Positions 9,658-19,336 of a stretch of 32,182 nucleotides of DNA are shown piece by piece. A program made the position numbers and the translations under genes. The stretch spans positions 1-32,182 of the forward strand of contig VFFD01000009.1 in the NCBI GenBank assembly GCA_018882745.1. Direction: 5' to 3'. The notes under the pieces are model-generated. The model had not been told where the DNA came from. It ran no database searches and saw only the letters and a program-made list of their open reading frames with translations. This DNA is from Candidatus Nanopelagicaceae bacterium (GTDB taxonomy: Bacteria; Actinomycetota; Actinomycetes; Nanopelagicales; Nanopelagicaceae). How positions within the stretch are numbered: position 1 is the first letter of the stretch; the number at the start of each line of letters is the position of its first letter.

Positions 9658-10440
9658 CTAATTCTCGCTCATTGATTCGACTGCCCGCACTGTAAAACCT
9701 TTACGGTGGAGATCACTCTTGATCTGGTTGATGCGATAGATTCCGAAATGAAAGACGCTCGCAGCCAAGAGCGCATCGGCTCCAGATTCAATGGCGCGTC
9801 CAAAATCATCGATATCCCCCGCTCCACCACTTGCGATAATAGGAATCGGTGAAACTTGGCGGACTTTACGGATAAGTTCAAGGTCATACCCTGCCCGCGT
9901 TCCATCCATGTCCATAGAGTTCAGCAAGATCTCACCTACGCCGCGAGAAACACACTCCTCAATCCAAGTTAGTGCATCAATTCCGGTTGAAGTCCGCCCA
10001 CCATGCGTAGTCACTTCAAAACCTGATGCAGTTCTCCCCCGCCTTGCATCAATGGAGATAACCAGAACTTGCGAGCCAAATCTTTCACTTATCTCGTTTA
10101 TTAAAATTGGGTTCTTGATTGCTGCAGTGTTGACTGAGACTTTATCTGCTCCAGCACGTAGGAGTTGATTAACGTCACTGATGGATGAAATTCCACCACC
10201 GACAGTGAGAGGAATGAAGACAGAATCGGCAGTCTTACGAACAACATCAAGGGTTGTGCCTCTACCTTCAGAGCTCGCCGTAATATCTAAAAATGTGATC
10301 TCATCCGCGCCTTCCGCGCTATAGATTGTTGCCATTTCGACCGGATCGCCGGCATCTACCAGGTTAAGAAAGTTGATTCCTTTGACAACGCGACCATTGG
10401 CTACATCGAGGCAGGGAATAATTCGAGTGGCGAGAGTCAT
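9658..10440 (-). CDS. hisF: Imidazole glycerol phosphate synthase, cyclase subunit
   Basis: TIM-barrel subunit that uses ammonia from HisH to convert PRFAR into imidazole glycerol phosphate and AICAR. The 260 residues are full length. The two catalytic aspartates are Asp12 ([15 protein letters not shown]) and Asp131 (VISIDARRG). The phosphate loops are TVGGGI (79-84) and IASGGAG. The internal half-barrel repeat typical of HisF/HisA is visible. The start overlaps the priA stop by 4 bp. Confidence 0.98.
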   Translation of the reverse strand: MTLATRIIPCLDVANGRVVKGINFLNLVDAGDPVEMATIYSAEGADEITFLDITASSEGRGTTLDVVRKTADSVFIPLTVGGGISSISDVNQLLRAGADKVSVNTAAIKNPILINEISERFGSQVLVISIDARRGRTASGFEVTTHGGRTSTGIDALTWIEECVSRGVGEILLNSMDMDGTRAGYDLELIRKVRQVSPIPIIASGGAGDIDDFGRAIESGADALLAASVFHFGIYRINQIKSDLHRKGFTVRAVESMSEN

Positions 10441-11162
10441 GACTGTGAAACCTCAAGAGCATCCTCAAGAGTGAAGGCTCCGGCATAGAGCGCCTTGCCA
10501 ACGATTGCACCCTCTACCCCCAATTCGGAGAGATTTCTCAATGCTTTCAAATCGTCGAGTGTTGAAACTCCTCCTGAAGCAATGATGGGCTTATCTGTAG
10601 CGGCACACACTTCCTGTAAAAGATTGAGGTTTGGACCTTGCAACGTTCCATCCTTGTTGACATCTGTAACGACATAACGTGAACATCCATCACGATCGAG
10701 TCTTGATAAAGTTTCAAATAAATCCCCGCCCTCGCGCGTCCAGCCTCGCGCCGCCAACGTTTGTCCACGAACATCAAGTCCTACTGCAATTTGATCGCCG
10801 AAGCGAGAAATTACTGTTGCGGTCCAGTTGGGATCCTCGAGAGCCGCGGTTCCAAGATTGATTCGCTCGCAACCTGTGGCAAGTGCCCGAGTCAAAGTTT
10901 CTTCATCTCGGATGCCGCCAGATAACTCAACTTTCATATCGAGCTTGCCTATTACCTCTGCGAGAAGTTCGTGATTTGAACCTGTGCCAAAGGCGGCATC
11001 TAGATCCACTAGATGAATCCATTCTGCTCCAGCGTTTTGAAAATCTAAGGCTGCATCAAGTGGCGATCCATAATTGGTTTGATGCAGCAATTGACCTTGC
11101 ACTAAGCGAACAGCCTGACCCTCGCGCACATCAACTGCAGGCAGAAGAATAAGTGGTTTCAC
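10437..11162 (-). CDS. priA: Bifunctional HisA/TrpF isomerase PriA
   Basis: (beta-alpha)8 isomerase acting on ProFAR (histidine) and, in Actinobacteria, also on PRA (tryptophan). I place the start at the GTG at 11162, which overlaps the hisH stop as GTGA. That gives 241 residues and puts the catalytic aspartates at 11 ([10 protein letters not shown]) and 130 (VGLDVRG), the positions seen in actinobacterial PriA. A TTG 15 nt upstream is an unlikely alternative. Arg19 and the Arg139-Gly-Trp141 pair match the PriA-type substrate-switching loop rather than plain HisA. No trpF gene lies in the trp cluster, which fits dual function. Confidence 0.93.
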   Translation of the reverse strand: MKPLILLPAVDVREGQAVRLVQGQLLHQTNYGSPLDAALDFQNAGAEWIHLVDLDAAFGTGSNHELLAEVIGKLDMKVELSGGIRDEETLTRALATGCERINLGTAALEDPNWTATVISRFGDQIAVGLDVRGQTLAARGWTREGGDLFETLSRLDRDGCSRYVVTDVNKDGTLQGPNLNLLQEVCAATDKPIIASGGVSTLDDLKALRNLSELGVEGAIVGKALYAGAFTLEDALEVSQS

Positions 11163-11764
11163 AGCGCTTCCGACCAATTCCTAATGAGCTGAAGTCCTGC
11201 CCTGCCACTCTTCTCTGGATGAAATTGCACAGCAGTAACTGTCTCACTCTCGACCGCCGCTAGAAACCTTGAGCCATATTCCGCTTCAGCATTAAGTGCG
11301 TTCGGAACCTTCTCTGTCGCAGCATATGAGTGAACAAAATAAAAGCGTTCTTTATCTATACCCTTAAAGAGAGTGCTATCAGCCGGTGCGGAAACCGTAT
11401 TCCATCCAATTTGTGGAGTAATGGGAGCCGAAAGTTTTGTGACCCTACCAGGGAATACGCCTATTCCTAGCGGTTCATTGCCAGAGAATGCTTCAGCGCT
11501 TGATTGGAAGAGAATTTGCATACCCACACAGATTCCAAGAACTTTCTTTTTCTCTTTAATTCTCTGGTGAATGAGTGCATCACCTTTAACTTCTCGCAAG
11601 CCAGCCATACACGCACCGAATGCGCCCACGCCAGGAACAACTAATCCGTCTGCCCTTAGAGCAATTTCGTAATCTGAGGTAACAATTACTTGTTGACCGG
11701 TTTCTTCACACGCACGTTGAGCAGAACGCAGATTGCCAGAGCCATAATCAAGAATGGCTATCAA
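11159..11764 (-). CDS. hisH: Imidazole glycerol phosphate synthase, glutamine amidotransferase subunit
   Basis: Class-I glutaminase that feeds ammonia to HisF. The 201-residue protein has the triad Cys79 (LGICVGMQ), His182 and Glu184 (VQFHPEKSG), and the N-terminal [11 protein letters not shown]. The start is TTG at 11764, which overlaps the hisB stop by 4 bp (TTGA) and gives the normal HisH N-terminus; no ATG or GTG fits better. The 3' end overlaps the priA GTG start. Confidence 0.96.
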   Translation of the reverse strand: MIAILDYGSGNLRSAQRACEETGQQVIVTSDYEIALRADGLVVPGVGAFGACMAGLREVKGDALIHQRIKEKKKVLGICVGMQILFQSSAEAFSGNEPLGIGVFPGRVTKLSAPITPQIGWNTVSAPADSTLFKGIDKERFYFVHSYAATEKVPNALNAEAEYGSRFLAAVESETVTAVQFHPEKSGRAGLQLIRNWSEAL

Positions 11765-12354
11765 AGAACACCCTTCGTGGAAGGAATTCCTGCGGTTCGA
11801 GCATCGAGGGCTACTGCATCTTTAAATGATTGGGCGACTGCTTTGAATTGTGCTTCCAAAACATGGTGCGCATTTCTACCTTCAAGTACTCGAATGTGAA
11901 GTCCAATACGAGCTTCTGCAACGATAGATTCCCAGATATGTCTGCCAAGGGTTGTGTCAAAAGTTCCAATCAACTCCACGATTTCAGGTTGACGGTGAAC
12001 GAGGTAGGGACGACCAGAAAGATCAACCGCAGCTTGCACGAGAACTTCGTCGAGCGGAACAAGTGCATTTCCAAAACGACGTATGCCAGATTTATCTCCC
12101 AGCGCCTCACGAAGCGCCTGCCCAAAAGCTAGCGACGTATCTTCTACGGTGTGATGTGAATCCACATCAATATCCCCGGTAGTTTTCACAGTGAGATCAA
12201 AACCTGAATGCTTGCCGAGTTGCGAAATCATGTGGTCAAAGAATGGAACGCCCGTGCTCACATTAATGACACCGGTGCCATCCAACTTCAATTCGACAAG
12301 GACGCTTGACTCTTTGGTGGTTCGCTCAACCCGTGCAGAACGTGGATTACTCAT
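11761..12354 (-). CDS. hisB: Imidazoleglycerol-phosphate dehydratase
   Basis: Manganese enzyme that dehydrates imidazole glycerol phosphate. It is the single-domain form (197 residues), without the histidinol-phosphatase domain of enterobacteria. It has the VERTTKES start, FFDHM, and the two metal-binding histidine clusters DSHHTVED and NAHHVLEA. Two starts are possible. The ATG at 12354 has GATAAT exactly 6 nt upstream (leaderless geometry) and gives a typical N-terminus. A TTG at 12360 has AGGGG 5 nt upstream. I prefer the ATG. The gap to hisC is 42 bp, the largest inside the his genes. Confidence 0.95.
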   Translation of the reverse strand: MSNPRSARVERTTKESSVLVELKLDGTGVINVSTGVPFFDHMISQLGKHSGFDLTVKTTGDIDVDSHHTVEDTSLAFGQALREALGDKSGIRRFGNALVPLDEVLVQAAVDLSGRPYLVHRQPEIVELIGTFDTTLGRHIWESIVAEARIGLHIRVLEGRNAHHVLEAQFKAVAQSFKDAVALDARTAGIPSTKGVL

Positions 12355-12360
12355 GCCCAA

Positions 12361-12366
12361 ATTATC
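12361..12366 (-). promoter_or_regulatory. Possible internal -10 box before hisB
   Basis: GATAAT, one base from TATAAT, lies 6 nt before the hisB ATG on the minus strand, with the same spacing as the TANNNT boxes at hisD and trpB. It is weaker evidence, because an AGGGG that could serve a TTG start overlaps the same region. Confidence 0.3.
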
Positions 12367-12396
12367 CCCTATGAAGAGAATTCGTGGCGACCAAGT

Positions 12397-13485
12397 TTAA
12401 AGAATAGAACGTAAGGCGCTAATAAACGCCTGGTTCTCCTCGTCCGTGCCAACGGTGACTCGAAGATGGCCTGATATTCCAACATCTCGGATGAGTACGT
12501 CTCGCTTCACAAGCTCCTGCCATAGTTCTTCAGAGCTTTGTTTGAAGCCTGTAAAAAGGAGGAAGTTTGCAGTTGATGGGATGACGCCAAGTCCAAGTGA
12601 CTCCAAGGCCTTTGTCATCAATTCTCGAGACTCTTTAATCCTTTCCACATCAACCTTAAGTCTGGCTTGTTGGCTCAACGCTGCACGTGCCGCCGCCTGA
12701 GTTAGATCACTTAAGTGATAAGGCAAGCGAATCAATAACATGGCATCGACGATGATGGGGTTTGCAACCAGATATCCAAGGCGAGCTCCAGCGAAGGCAA
12801 ATGCCTTGCTCATAGTTCTGGAGACAATCACATTTGGAAATTGATTGATTACCGTTACCGCAGAAATCTCGCTTGAGAATTCTGCGTAAGCCTCATCCAC
12901 CACAAGTAGCGCACTTACACCCTGCGCGGTGGCGGCGATTTCTTTGAGAACATCTAATTGTGTGGTTCCACCAGTGGGGTTATTCGGAGTAGTGACGAAG
13001 ACGATTCCAGGCTTCTGAGAGTGAATCGCAGTCTTCGCAGCGCTCAGATCAATTGCAAAGTCCGAACTACGTGGTACCGAAATCCATCTCTTGCCAACTG
13101 CGCGAGAAATCAATGGATGCATTGAGTACGAGGGTTCAAATCCCAGCGCATCACCTTTGAATGCCAGAGCGATACTTTGAAGAATCTCATTGGAACCATT
13201 TGCAGCCCAAATATTCTCAACAGTTAAAGTTGTTCCCGAACTTTGGTTAACAAAATTAGCCAGCATCTCTCGGAGTTCAATAGCATCTCTGTCGGGGTAA
13301 CGATTGAGATGTGCCAGCTGCTCTGTGATTTTGCGAGCGATGGCGTTCTGCAATTCCTGATCTAGCGAATATGGGTTTTCATTAGTGTTCAAACGCGCCG
13401 CTGCCGAAATCTGGGGTGCTCCATAAGGAGTGAGATCCTTGAGGTTGTCATTGATTTGTAGCCATGTGGGCCAACGAGAATTCAT
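12397..13485 (-). CDS. hisC: Histidinol-phosphate aminotransferase
   Basis: PLP aminotransferase (fold type I) that converts imidazole acetol phosphate to histidinol phosphate. The 362 residues include LNTNENPY (32-39), AANGSNEIL, TPNNPTGG (166-173), VVDEAYAEF, and the PLP lysine Lys227 in SRTMSKAFAFAGARLGY. The start overlaps the hisD stop by 4 bp. Some actinobacterial HisC paralogues use aromatic amino acids, but the operon position makes the histidine role secure. Confidence 0.96.
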   Translation of the reverse strand: MNSRWPTWLQINDNLKDLTPYGAPQISAAARLNTNENPYSLDQELQNAIARKITEQLAHLNRYPDRDAIELREMLANFVNQSSGTTLTVENIWAANGSNEILQSIALAFKGDALGFEPSYSMHPLISRAVGKRWISVPRSSDFAIDLSAAKTAIHSQKPGIVFVTTPNNPTGGTTQLDVLKEIAATAQGVSALLVVDEAYAEFSSEISAVTVINQFPNVIVSRTMSKAFAFAGARLGYLVANPIIVDAMLLIRLPYHLSDLTQAAARAALSQQARLKVDVERIKESRELMTKALESLGLGVIPSTANFLLFTGFKQSSEELWQELVKRDVLIRDVGISGHLRVTVGTDEENQAFISALRSIL

Positions 13486-14825
13486 TGCTTCTCTCCGTCC
13501 TCAAAGCGAACCGCAATGGCTTCACCATGGGCGGGAAGGTCCTCGGCATTTGCAAATGAGATGACACTCGAGGCAATTTCACGCAGTGCACGTTCACTGT
13601 AAGAAATGAAATGTAATCCTCGTAGAAAAGTCTGAACTGAGAGTCCGCTGGAGTGGCAAGCACAGCCGCCAGTAGGAAGAACATGATTTGAGCCTGCCAA
13701 GTAATCCCCCAGTGAAACCGGAGCAAACCTTCCAAGAAAGACTGCACCAGCATTGCGTATCTTCATGCTCGCCGCCTTGGGATCACGCACCAGAAGTTCA
13801 AGATGTTCAGCAGCATAGGCATTTGCAACATCGATTGATTGCTCGAGGTTATCTGTTAGAACGATCGCTGACTGAATACCCTGTAACGCTTCAGTAATTC
13901 GCGCTGAGTGCTTGGTGGATTGGGAGCGTACTGTCACTTCTCTCTGTACTGAACTTGCCAAAGTAGTTGAGTCAGTAATGAGAATCGCTGCTGCAATTGT
14001 GTCATGTTCCGCCTGGCTAATCAGATCTGCTGCAACGTCGCGAGCGACTGCGCTTTCATCGGCAACAATTGCAATCTCCGTTGGCCCTGCTTCAGAATCA
14101 ATTCCTATTTTTCCTCGCAACGCTCGTTTCGCAGCTGCAACGTAAATGTTTCCTGGGCCCGTGACAAGGTCTACCGGAGCAAGAATTTCCTCTTTGCCAT
14201 TTCGTACTCCGTAGGCAAAAGCAGCGATCGCTTGTGCGCCGCCCATGGCATAAATTTCATGGACACCTAGGAGTGCACACGTTGCAAGTATCGTCTTGTT
14301 GGGCCAACCATCGTTATCAACTTGCGGGGGTGTTGCAATCGCAATACTTGTGACTCCAGCGATTTGGGCGGGCACAACATTCATAATTACTGAGCTGGGA
14401 TAAACAGCTCTGCCACCAGGCACGTAGAGCCCAACGCGATCAACAGGAATCCACTTCTCTGTCACCTCTCCGCCATCAACCACACGAGAGGTCGTAACTC
14501 CTCTCACTTGGTCGCGGTGGACAACACGCACTCGACGTATCGCTTCCCGGATTACAGCCGTGAGTGAAGGATCCAGGGACTCAAGTGCATCATCGATAAC
14601 TTCTTTCGGAACCTGCAATTGAGCTGGAGCAACACCATCAAATTTGAGACTTAAGTTTTGCAGTGTGGATTCGTTTCCATCTTTGACCGCTGTAAGTATC
14701 GGTTCTATCGCAATAAGTGCACTATCAATGTCCATCTCTGCGCGTGGGAGTAAAGATTGATATTCGCGTTTAGAGAGTCGACGACCACGCAGATCAACGA
14801 TGCGCATCAATTCTGAACCAGCCAC
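13482..14825 (-). CDS. hisD: Histidinol dehydrogenase
   Basis: Zinc-dependent NAD enzyme for the last two steps of histidine synthesis. The 447-residue protein includes GLYVPGGRAVYPSSVIM, the signature region SEAGPTEIAIVADESA, the catalytic Glu-His pair in AAEHLELLV, and the zinc-ligand regions SQAEHD and GLSVQTFLRG. The first gene of the his-trp block. The start is GTG at 14825: TAGACT ends exactly 6 nt before it, the leaderless arrangement. An ATG at 14807 (six codons in) is the alternative but has no ribosome-binding site. A leaderless hisD would leave no room for a his leader peptide or attenuator. Confidence 0.96.
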   Translation of the reverse strand: MAGSELMRIVDLRGRRLSKREYQSLLPRAEMDIDSALIAIEPILTAVKDGNESTLQNLSLKFDGVAPAQLQVPKEVIDDALESLDPSLTAVIREAIRRVRVVHRDQVRGVTTSRVVDGGEVTEKWIPVDRVGLYVPGGRAVYPSSVIMNVVPAQIAGVTSIAIATPPQVDNDGWPNKTILATCALLGVHEIYAMGGAQAIAAFAYGVRNGKEEILAPVDLVTGPGNIYVAAAKRALRGKIGIDSEAGPTEIAIVADESAVARDVAADLISQAEHDTIAAAILITDSTTLASSVQREVTVRSQSTKHSARITEALQGIQSAIVLTDNLEQSIDVANAYAAEHLELLVRDPKAASMKIRNAGAVFLGRFAPVSLGDYLAGSNHVLPTGGCACHSSGLSVQTFLRGLHFISYSERALREIASSVISFANAEDLPAHGEAIAVRFEDGEKQ

Positions 14826-14831
14826 TGCCTA

Positions 14832-14837
14832 AGTCTA
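14832..14837 (-). promoter_or_regulatory. Putative leaderless promoter -10 box of the his-trp block
   Basis: TAGACT, then TAGGCA, then GTG at 14825, on the minus strand in the 40-bp gap after dnaE. It matches the hexamer and spacing at trpB and kynU exactly. No leader peptide or attenuator hairpin can fit between it and the gene. Confidence 0.6.
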
Positions 14838-14865
14838 AAGGAGCGATGAAAAATAGGTCGGCTAA

Positions 14866-17800
14866 TTAAACGAGGCAGTCAGGACCAAGAATTGACTTCA
14901 GATCTGCGCTTAAACTCGGCGAGGCAGTAATCTTCAAACCATCATCAAGTCGGAGAACTGTGTTCTTAATTCCGCCTTCAATCTTCAAATGAACTTCTCT
15001 CGTTCCTGGATGCGAACGAAGGATCTCCTTCATTCGATCAACAATAGGAGGTGTGCAACGCTCAGCTTCAAGCTTTATAACAAAAGGCCCGATAGGAGCC
15101 TGGTTGATATCGGGAATTGATAGATCAATTGCCGTGACTTGTGGAGTCTCATCTTTTTTATCAATTCTTCCGCGCACCACAACAATTCGATCTTCAATCA
15201 AGTTGAGCGCGTGCTGTTGATAGGAATTTGAGAAGAATCGAACATCAACGCCACCCTCTAGATCTTCAATAGTAACAATCGCCCAAGGTTGACCTTGGCG
15301 ACTCACTTTTCTCTGAACACTCGTGATAAGTCCAGCGATAGTAACGACCTGTTCGTGCCCAACACCGTCATCGAATATCTGACTTATCGAAATATCGGTA
15401 GCGCCTCGAAGTACGTGCTCTACTCCCAGCAATGGATGATCAGAAACATAGAGCCCTAACATTTCACGTTCATACGAGAGCAATAATGGCTTCTCCCATT
15501 CAGCGCTATCGATATCAAGTGCAATTCCTGAGATACCAGCACTTACATTAAGACCATTGCCGCCAAAGAGATCGAATTGGCCGATTGATTCTGCGCGCTT
15601 GGTCTCCATAACTGAATCAATTGCTTCGAGGTAAATACCCATCAAACCTTTACGGGAGTGTCCCAATGAGTCAAAGGCACCTGCCTTGATCAGAGACTCG
15701 ATGGTCTTCTTATTGCAGACTTGGACATCAACCTTGGCAAGAAAATCACCGAAGGATTGGTAGCGACCTTTCTCAGTTCGATTGCGGGCGATTGATGCGA
15801 CAACGTTTTCGCCAACATTACGAATAGCTGCGAGCCCAAAGCGAATATCAGTTCCTTTTGGTGTGTATTCGCCATTGGAATCGTTGACATCAGGTGGAAG
15901 AACTTTGATGCCCATCCGTCGGCATTCATTGAGATACAGCGCAGATTTATCTTTATCGTCGCGCACGCTGGTGAGAAGTGCAGCCATGTATTCGGTAGGG
16001 AAATTGGCTTTCAAATAGGCGGTCCAGAATGAAACCACACCATATCCCGCGCTATGTGCTCGATTGAAGGCATAGTCAGAGAACGGGATGAGCGTCTTCC
16101 ACAATTCTTCTATTGCAACGCTAGAGAATCCATTGGCCCGCATACCTTCTTCGAAATGCACATACTCTTTATCAAGAATCTCCTTATTTTTCTTACCCAT
16201 CGCTTTACGGAGAAGATCTGCTCGTCCAAGTGAGAAACCTGCAAGTTTCTGAGCGATTGCCATTACTTGTTCCTGATACACAATAAGGCCGTACGTGTCA
16301 CCCAAAATATCTTTCAGTGCCTCACTCAGTTCCGGATGAATAGGTTCAATCCGCTTTCGACCATTCTTGCGATCAGCATAATCATTGTGTGCATTAACCC
16401 CCATCGGTCCTGGTCGATACAGAGCGATAACAGCGGAGATATCTTCAAAAGAATCGGGCGCCATGGAACGAAGTAGCGCGCGAATTGGCGCGCTATCAAG
16501 CTGGAAGACTCCCAGCGTTTCTCCACGGGAGAGCAGCTCAAATGTTTTCTTATCTTTGAGAGGCAGCTCTTCTAGAACGACAGTTTTTCCTTGATTCGAT
16601 TTGATGTTAGTGATGCAATCATCGAGAACGGAGAGATTTCGTAATCCCAGAAAGTCCATCTTGAGAAGCCCCGTCGCTTCGCATGCGACCATATCGAACT
16701 GTGTAATGATGGCGCCATCTGCATCGCGACGATGAATAGGAATTACATCGAGTAGTGGCTCACGACTGAGAATAACTCCAGCTGCATGCACACCCCATTG
16801 GCGCTTGAGACCTTCCAAACCTGTGGCCATCTCAACCACAGTTTTTGCATCAGGATCAGTTTCAAAGAGATTTCGAAATTCCTGGGCCTCGGCATATCGC
16901 TCGTTGTCCTTATCGAAAATTCCATGTAACGAAATGTCCTTACCCATAATTGCGGGAGGAAGTGCTTTGGTGAGCTTCTCGCCAAGCGCGTAGGGATAGC
17001 CCAATACTCGAGTGGAATCTTTAATTGCTTGCTTTGACTTGATAGTTCCATAAGTAATGATCTGGGCGACTCGATCTTCACCATATTTATTGGTGGCATA
17101 TCGAATCATTTCGCCACGGCGTCTTTCATCGAAATCTAGATCGATATCGGGCATCGAAATACGTTCCGGATTGAGGAAGCGCTCGAAGAGCAGGCCATGA
17201 GCAATCGGATCAAGAGCAGTAATTCCCAATACATATGAAACTAGTGATCCTGCTGCCGAACCTCGCCCGGGACCAACGCGAATTCCCTGACTCTTTGCAT
17301 AAGCTACAAGGTCGGCAACAACAAGGAAGTAACCAGCAAAGCCCATCTTGGTCATCACGCCTAGTTCGTAATGTAAGCGCGATTTATGTTCCTCAGTTAT
17401 GCCATCAGGAAATTTCGCCGCCAGACCGCGTTCGGCCTCTTTCACTAACCAAGAATCTTCAGTTTCGCCCGAGGGAACCGGGAATTTAGGCAGGAGGTTT
17501 TCATTTTCTCTCAATGTGACATTGCAGCGCTCAGCAATAAGGAGGGTGTTGTCACAGGCGCTCTCAATATCTTTAAAGATACGGCGCATAGTTGCAGCAT
17601 CCTTTAAGTAGTACTCATTGCTATCAAATTTAAATCTCTTTCCTTCTGCAAGCGTTGCGCCAGTCTGAATACATAGCAGCGCTTCATGATGCTTGGAGTC
17701 AGCCGCATATGTGTAATGAAGATCGTTGGTCGCAAGCAGCGGTAAACCTAATTCTTTAGCTAATTTGAGAAGGTCATCTTTAACTCGTTGTTCAATCTCA

Positions 17801-18375
17801 ATTCCATGATCCATGATTTCAACGAAGTAATTGTCGGCACCAAATATGTCTCTATATGCAGCAGCCGCGGCTCGAGCCTCGTTATAAGCACCCATGCGAA
17901 TGCGCGTTTGAATCTCTCCACCCGGACAGCCCGTCGTAGCAATCAATCCTTGAGAGTATTGAGCAAGAATCTCTTTATCCATTCGCGGCTTGTAGTAAAA
18001 ACCTTCTAGCGATGCCAAAGATGAGAGCTTAAACAGATTAGATAACCCGACATTGTTTTCGGCAAGAATTGTCATATGTGTATAGGCACCGCCCGCAGAG
18101 ACATCATCTTCTCCACCTTCAGCCCACTTCACGCGCTTCTTATCAAAACGAGATTCAGGTGCTACATACGCTTCAATTCCAATGATGGGCTTTACGCCCG
18201 CCTTCTTCATGGTTTTATAGAAATCAAATGCGCCAAAAACATTTCCGTGATCTGTCATGGCGATCGCGCCATCGCCTGATTGAGCTACCTCTTGGGCAAG
18301 TTTTTCAACGCGCGCAGCTCCATCGAGCATCGAATACTCGGTGTGGACATGGAGATGAACGAAACCTTTACTCAC
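14866..18375 (-). CDS. dnaE: DNA polymerase III alpha subunit (DnaE1 type)
   Basis: Replicative polymerase of 1,169 residues. An N-terminal PHP domain (about 5-285) keeps its apparent metal ligands: His9 and His11 in HLHVHTEYS, His43 in TDHGN, Glu68 in GIEAY, His100, Cys150 in TTGCPGG, and Asp218/His220 in TNDLHY. The palm domain carries catalytic aspartates in PDIDLDFDERRR (412 and 414), preceded by the GPGRGSAAGSLVSY loop. A helix-hairpin region and a C-terminal OB fold (about 1000-1080) follow. The intact PHP site fits the built-in proofreading known for mycobacterial DnaE1. The GTG at 18375 follows the pseudouridine synthase by 25 bp; TAATCT lies 8 nt upstream. Confidence 0.97.
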   Translation of the reverse strand: MSKGFVHLHVHTEYSMLDGAARVEKLAQEVAQSGDGAIAMTDHGNVFGAFDFYKTMKKAGVKPIIGIEAYVAPESRFDKKRVKWAEGGEDDVSAGGAYTHMTILAENNVGLSNLFKLSSLASLEGFYYKPRMDKEILAQYSQGLIATTGCPGGEIQTRIRMGAYNEARAAAAAYRDIFGADNYFVEIMDHGIEIEQRVKDDLLKLAKELGLPLLATNDLHYTYAADSKHHEALLCIQTGATLAEGKRFKFDSNEYYLKDAATMRRIFKDIESACDNTLLIAERCNVTLRENENLLPKFPVPSGETEDSWLVKEAERGLAAKFPDGITEEHKSRLHYELGVMTKMGFAGYFLVVADLVAYAKSQGIRVGPGRGSAAGSLVSYVLGITALDPIAHGLLFERFLNPERISMPDIDLDFDERRRGEMIRYATNKYGEDRVAQIITYGTIKSKQAIKDSTRVLGYPYALGEKLTKALPPAIMGKDISLHGIFDKDNERYAEAQEFRNLFETDPDAKTVVEMATGLEGLKRQWGVHAAGVILSREPLLDVIPIHRRDADGAIITQFDMVACEATGLLKMDFLGLRNLSVLDDCITNIKSNQGKTVVLEELPLKDKKTFELLSRGETLGVFQLDSAPIRALLRSMAPDSFEDISAVIALYRPGPMGVNAHNDYADRKNGRKRIEPIHPELSEALKDILGDTYGLIVYQEQVMAIAQKLAGFSLGRADLLRKAMGKKNKEILDKEYVHFEEGMRANGFSSVAIEELWKTLIPFSDYAFNRAHSAGYGVVSFWTAYLKANFPTEYMAALLTSVRDDKDKSALYLNECRRMGIKVLPPDVNDSNGEYTPKGTDIRFGLAAIRNVGENVVASIARNRTEKGRYQSFGDFLAKVDVQVCNKKTIESLIKAGAFDSLGHSRKGLMGIYLEAIDSVMETKRAESIGQFDLFGGNGLNVSAGISGIALDIDSAEWEKPLLLSYEREMLGLYVSDHPLLGVEHVLRGATDISISQIFDDGVGHEQVVTIAGLITSVQRKVSRQGQPWAIVTIEDLEGGVDVRFFSNSYQQHALNLIEDRIVVVRGRIDKKDETPQVTAIDLSIPDINQAPIGPFVIKLEAERCTPPIVDRMKEILRSHPGTREVHLKIEGGIKNTVLRLDDGLKITASPSLSADLKSILGPDCLV

Positions 18376-18400
18376 GGTCGGCGAGATTACTCCCCCGCAC

Positions 18401-19336
18401 TCACTTGACCGAGAGCAACTCGAGGGCGCGTTTGAGGTCGTCAGGAAGTGGCGCGCTCAATGTGATGAGCTCATCAGTTGAGGGCTGATTGAATGTGAGT
18501 TCAATTGCATGAAGCCAAGGCCGTTTGAGTTCGAGTTTGGCAGCCAAAACGGGGTCTCCGCCGTATGCCAGATCTCCTACCAGCGGATGGCGTAGCGCAT
18601 TGAAGTGCACCCTGATTTGATGGGTTCGACCCGTCTCTAGCTCTACGCGGAGCAATGAAGCGCTCGAGTAATACTCGATCAATGAATAGTGTGTAACGCT
18701 CGGTTTTCCATCTGCAACAACTGCAAATCGATAATCCTCTCGCGGATGTCTGCCAATTGGAGCATCGATTGTTCCTTCACTTGGATCGATATGACCTTGA
18801 ATCAAAGTGTGATAAACCTTTTTTACAGTGCGATTGCGAAATTGATTCTTCATTGCGATATAAGAATTCTCATTTTTGGCGAGCAACATTAAACCTGATG
18901 TTCCTGCATCAAGTCGCTGGACAATTCCTTGTCGCTCTTGCGGTCCCGTCGTTGAGATGCGATATCCGCGTGCAATCAAAGCACCGACAACTGTCGGCCC
19001 AGTCCAACCGGGGCTGGCATGTGCTGCACATCCCACTGGTTTATTCACTACAACGACATCAGCATCATCGTAAACAATCTCAAGTTCTTCAATCGGGGTT
19101 GGCTTAAGTTCTAATGGATCATAAGGAGCAGGCATAATGACGGTAAGGCGATCTCCTACTTGAAGGCGATCTGACTTCGATAAAGGTTTCTTACCTTGCA
19201 GAACATCTCCTGCATTCAATAGATCAGCAACAACGCTCCGTGAAAGCTCAAGAATCTTGGCAAGTGCGCTATCCACGCGTTCGCCATTGAACTCTTGAGA
19301 GATAAGAATGGCGCGCCTTTCGCGCTCAAGGCTCAT
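18401..19336 (-). CDS. RluA/RluD-family 23S rRNA pseudouridine synthase
   Basis: 311-residue enzyme with an N-terminal S4 RNA-binding domain (about 15-75, GERVDSALAKILELSRS) and a pseudouridine synthase domain. The catalytic aspartate is Asp143 in QRLDAGTSGL, followed by KVYHTLIQG and ETGRTHQIRVHF. It converts uridines in large-subunit rRNA to pseudouridine; RluD is the closest assignment but RluA/RluC types cannot be excluded. The reading frame extends upstream into lspA, but the ATG at 19336, 10 bp after the lspA stop, gives the family-typical N-terminus. It is next to lspA, as in Streptomyces. Confidence 0.93.
   Translation of the reverse strand: MSLERERRAILISQEFNGERVDSALAKILELSRSVVADLLNAGDVLQGKKPLSKSDRLQVGDRLTVIMPAPYDPLELKPTPIEELEIVYDDADVVVVNKPVGCAAHASPGWTGPTVVGALIARGYRISTTGPQERQGIVQRLDAGTSGLMLLAKNENSYIAMKNQFRNRTVKKVYHTLIQGHIDPSEGTIDAPIGRHPREDYRFAVVADGKPSVTHYSLIEYYSSASLLRVELETGRTHQIRVHFNALRHPLVGDLAYGGDPVLAAKLELKRPWLHAIELTFNQPSTDELITLSAPLPDDLKRALELLSVK

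Noticed and set aside
9791-10168. Plus-strand open frame of 125 codons opposite hisF
   Set aside because: Antisense shadow of hisF, Ser/Pro-rich translation typical of a complementary frame.
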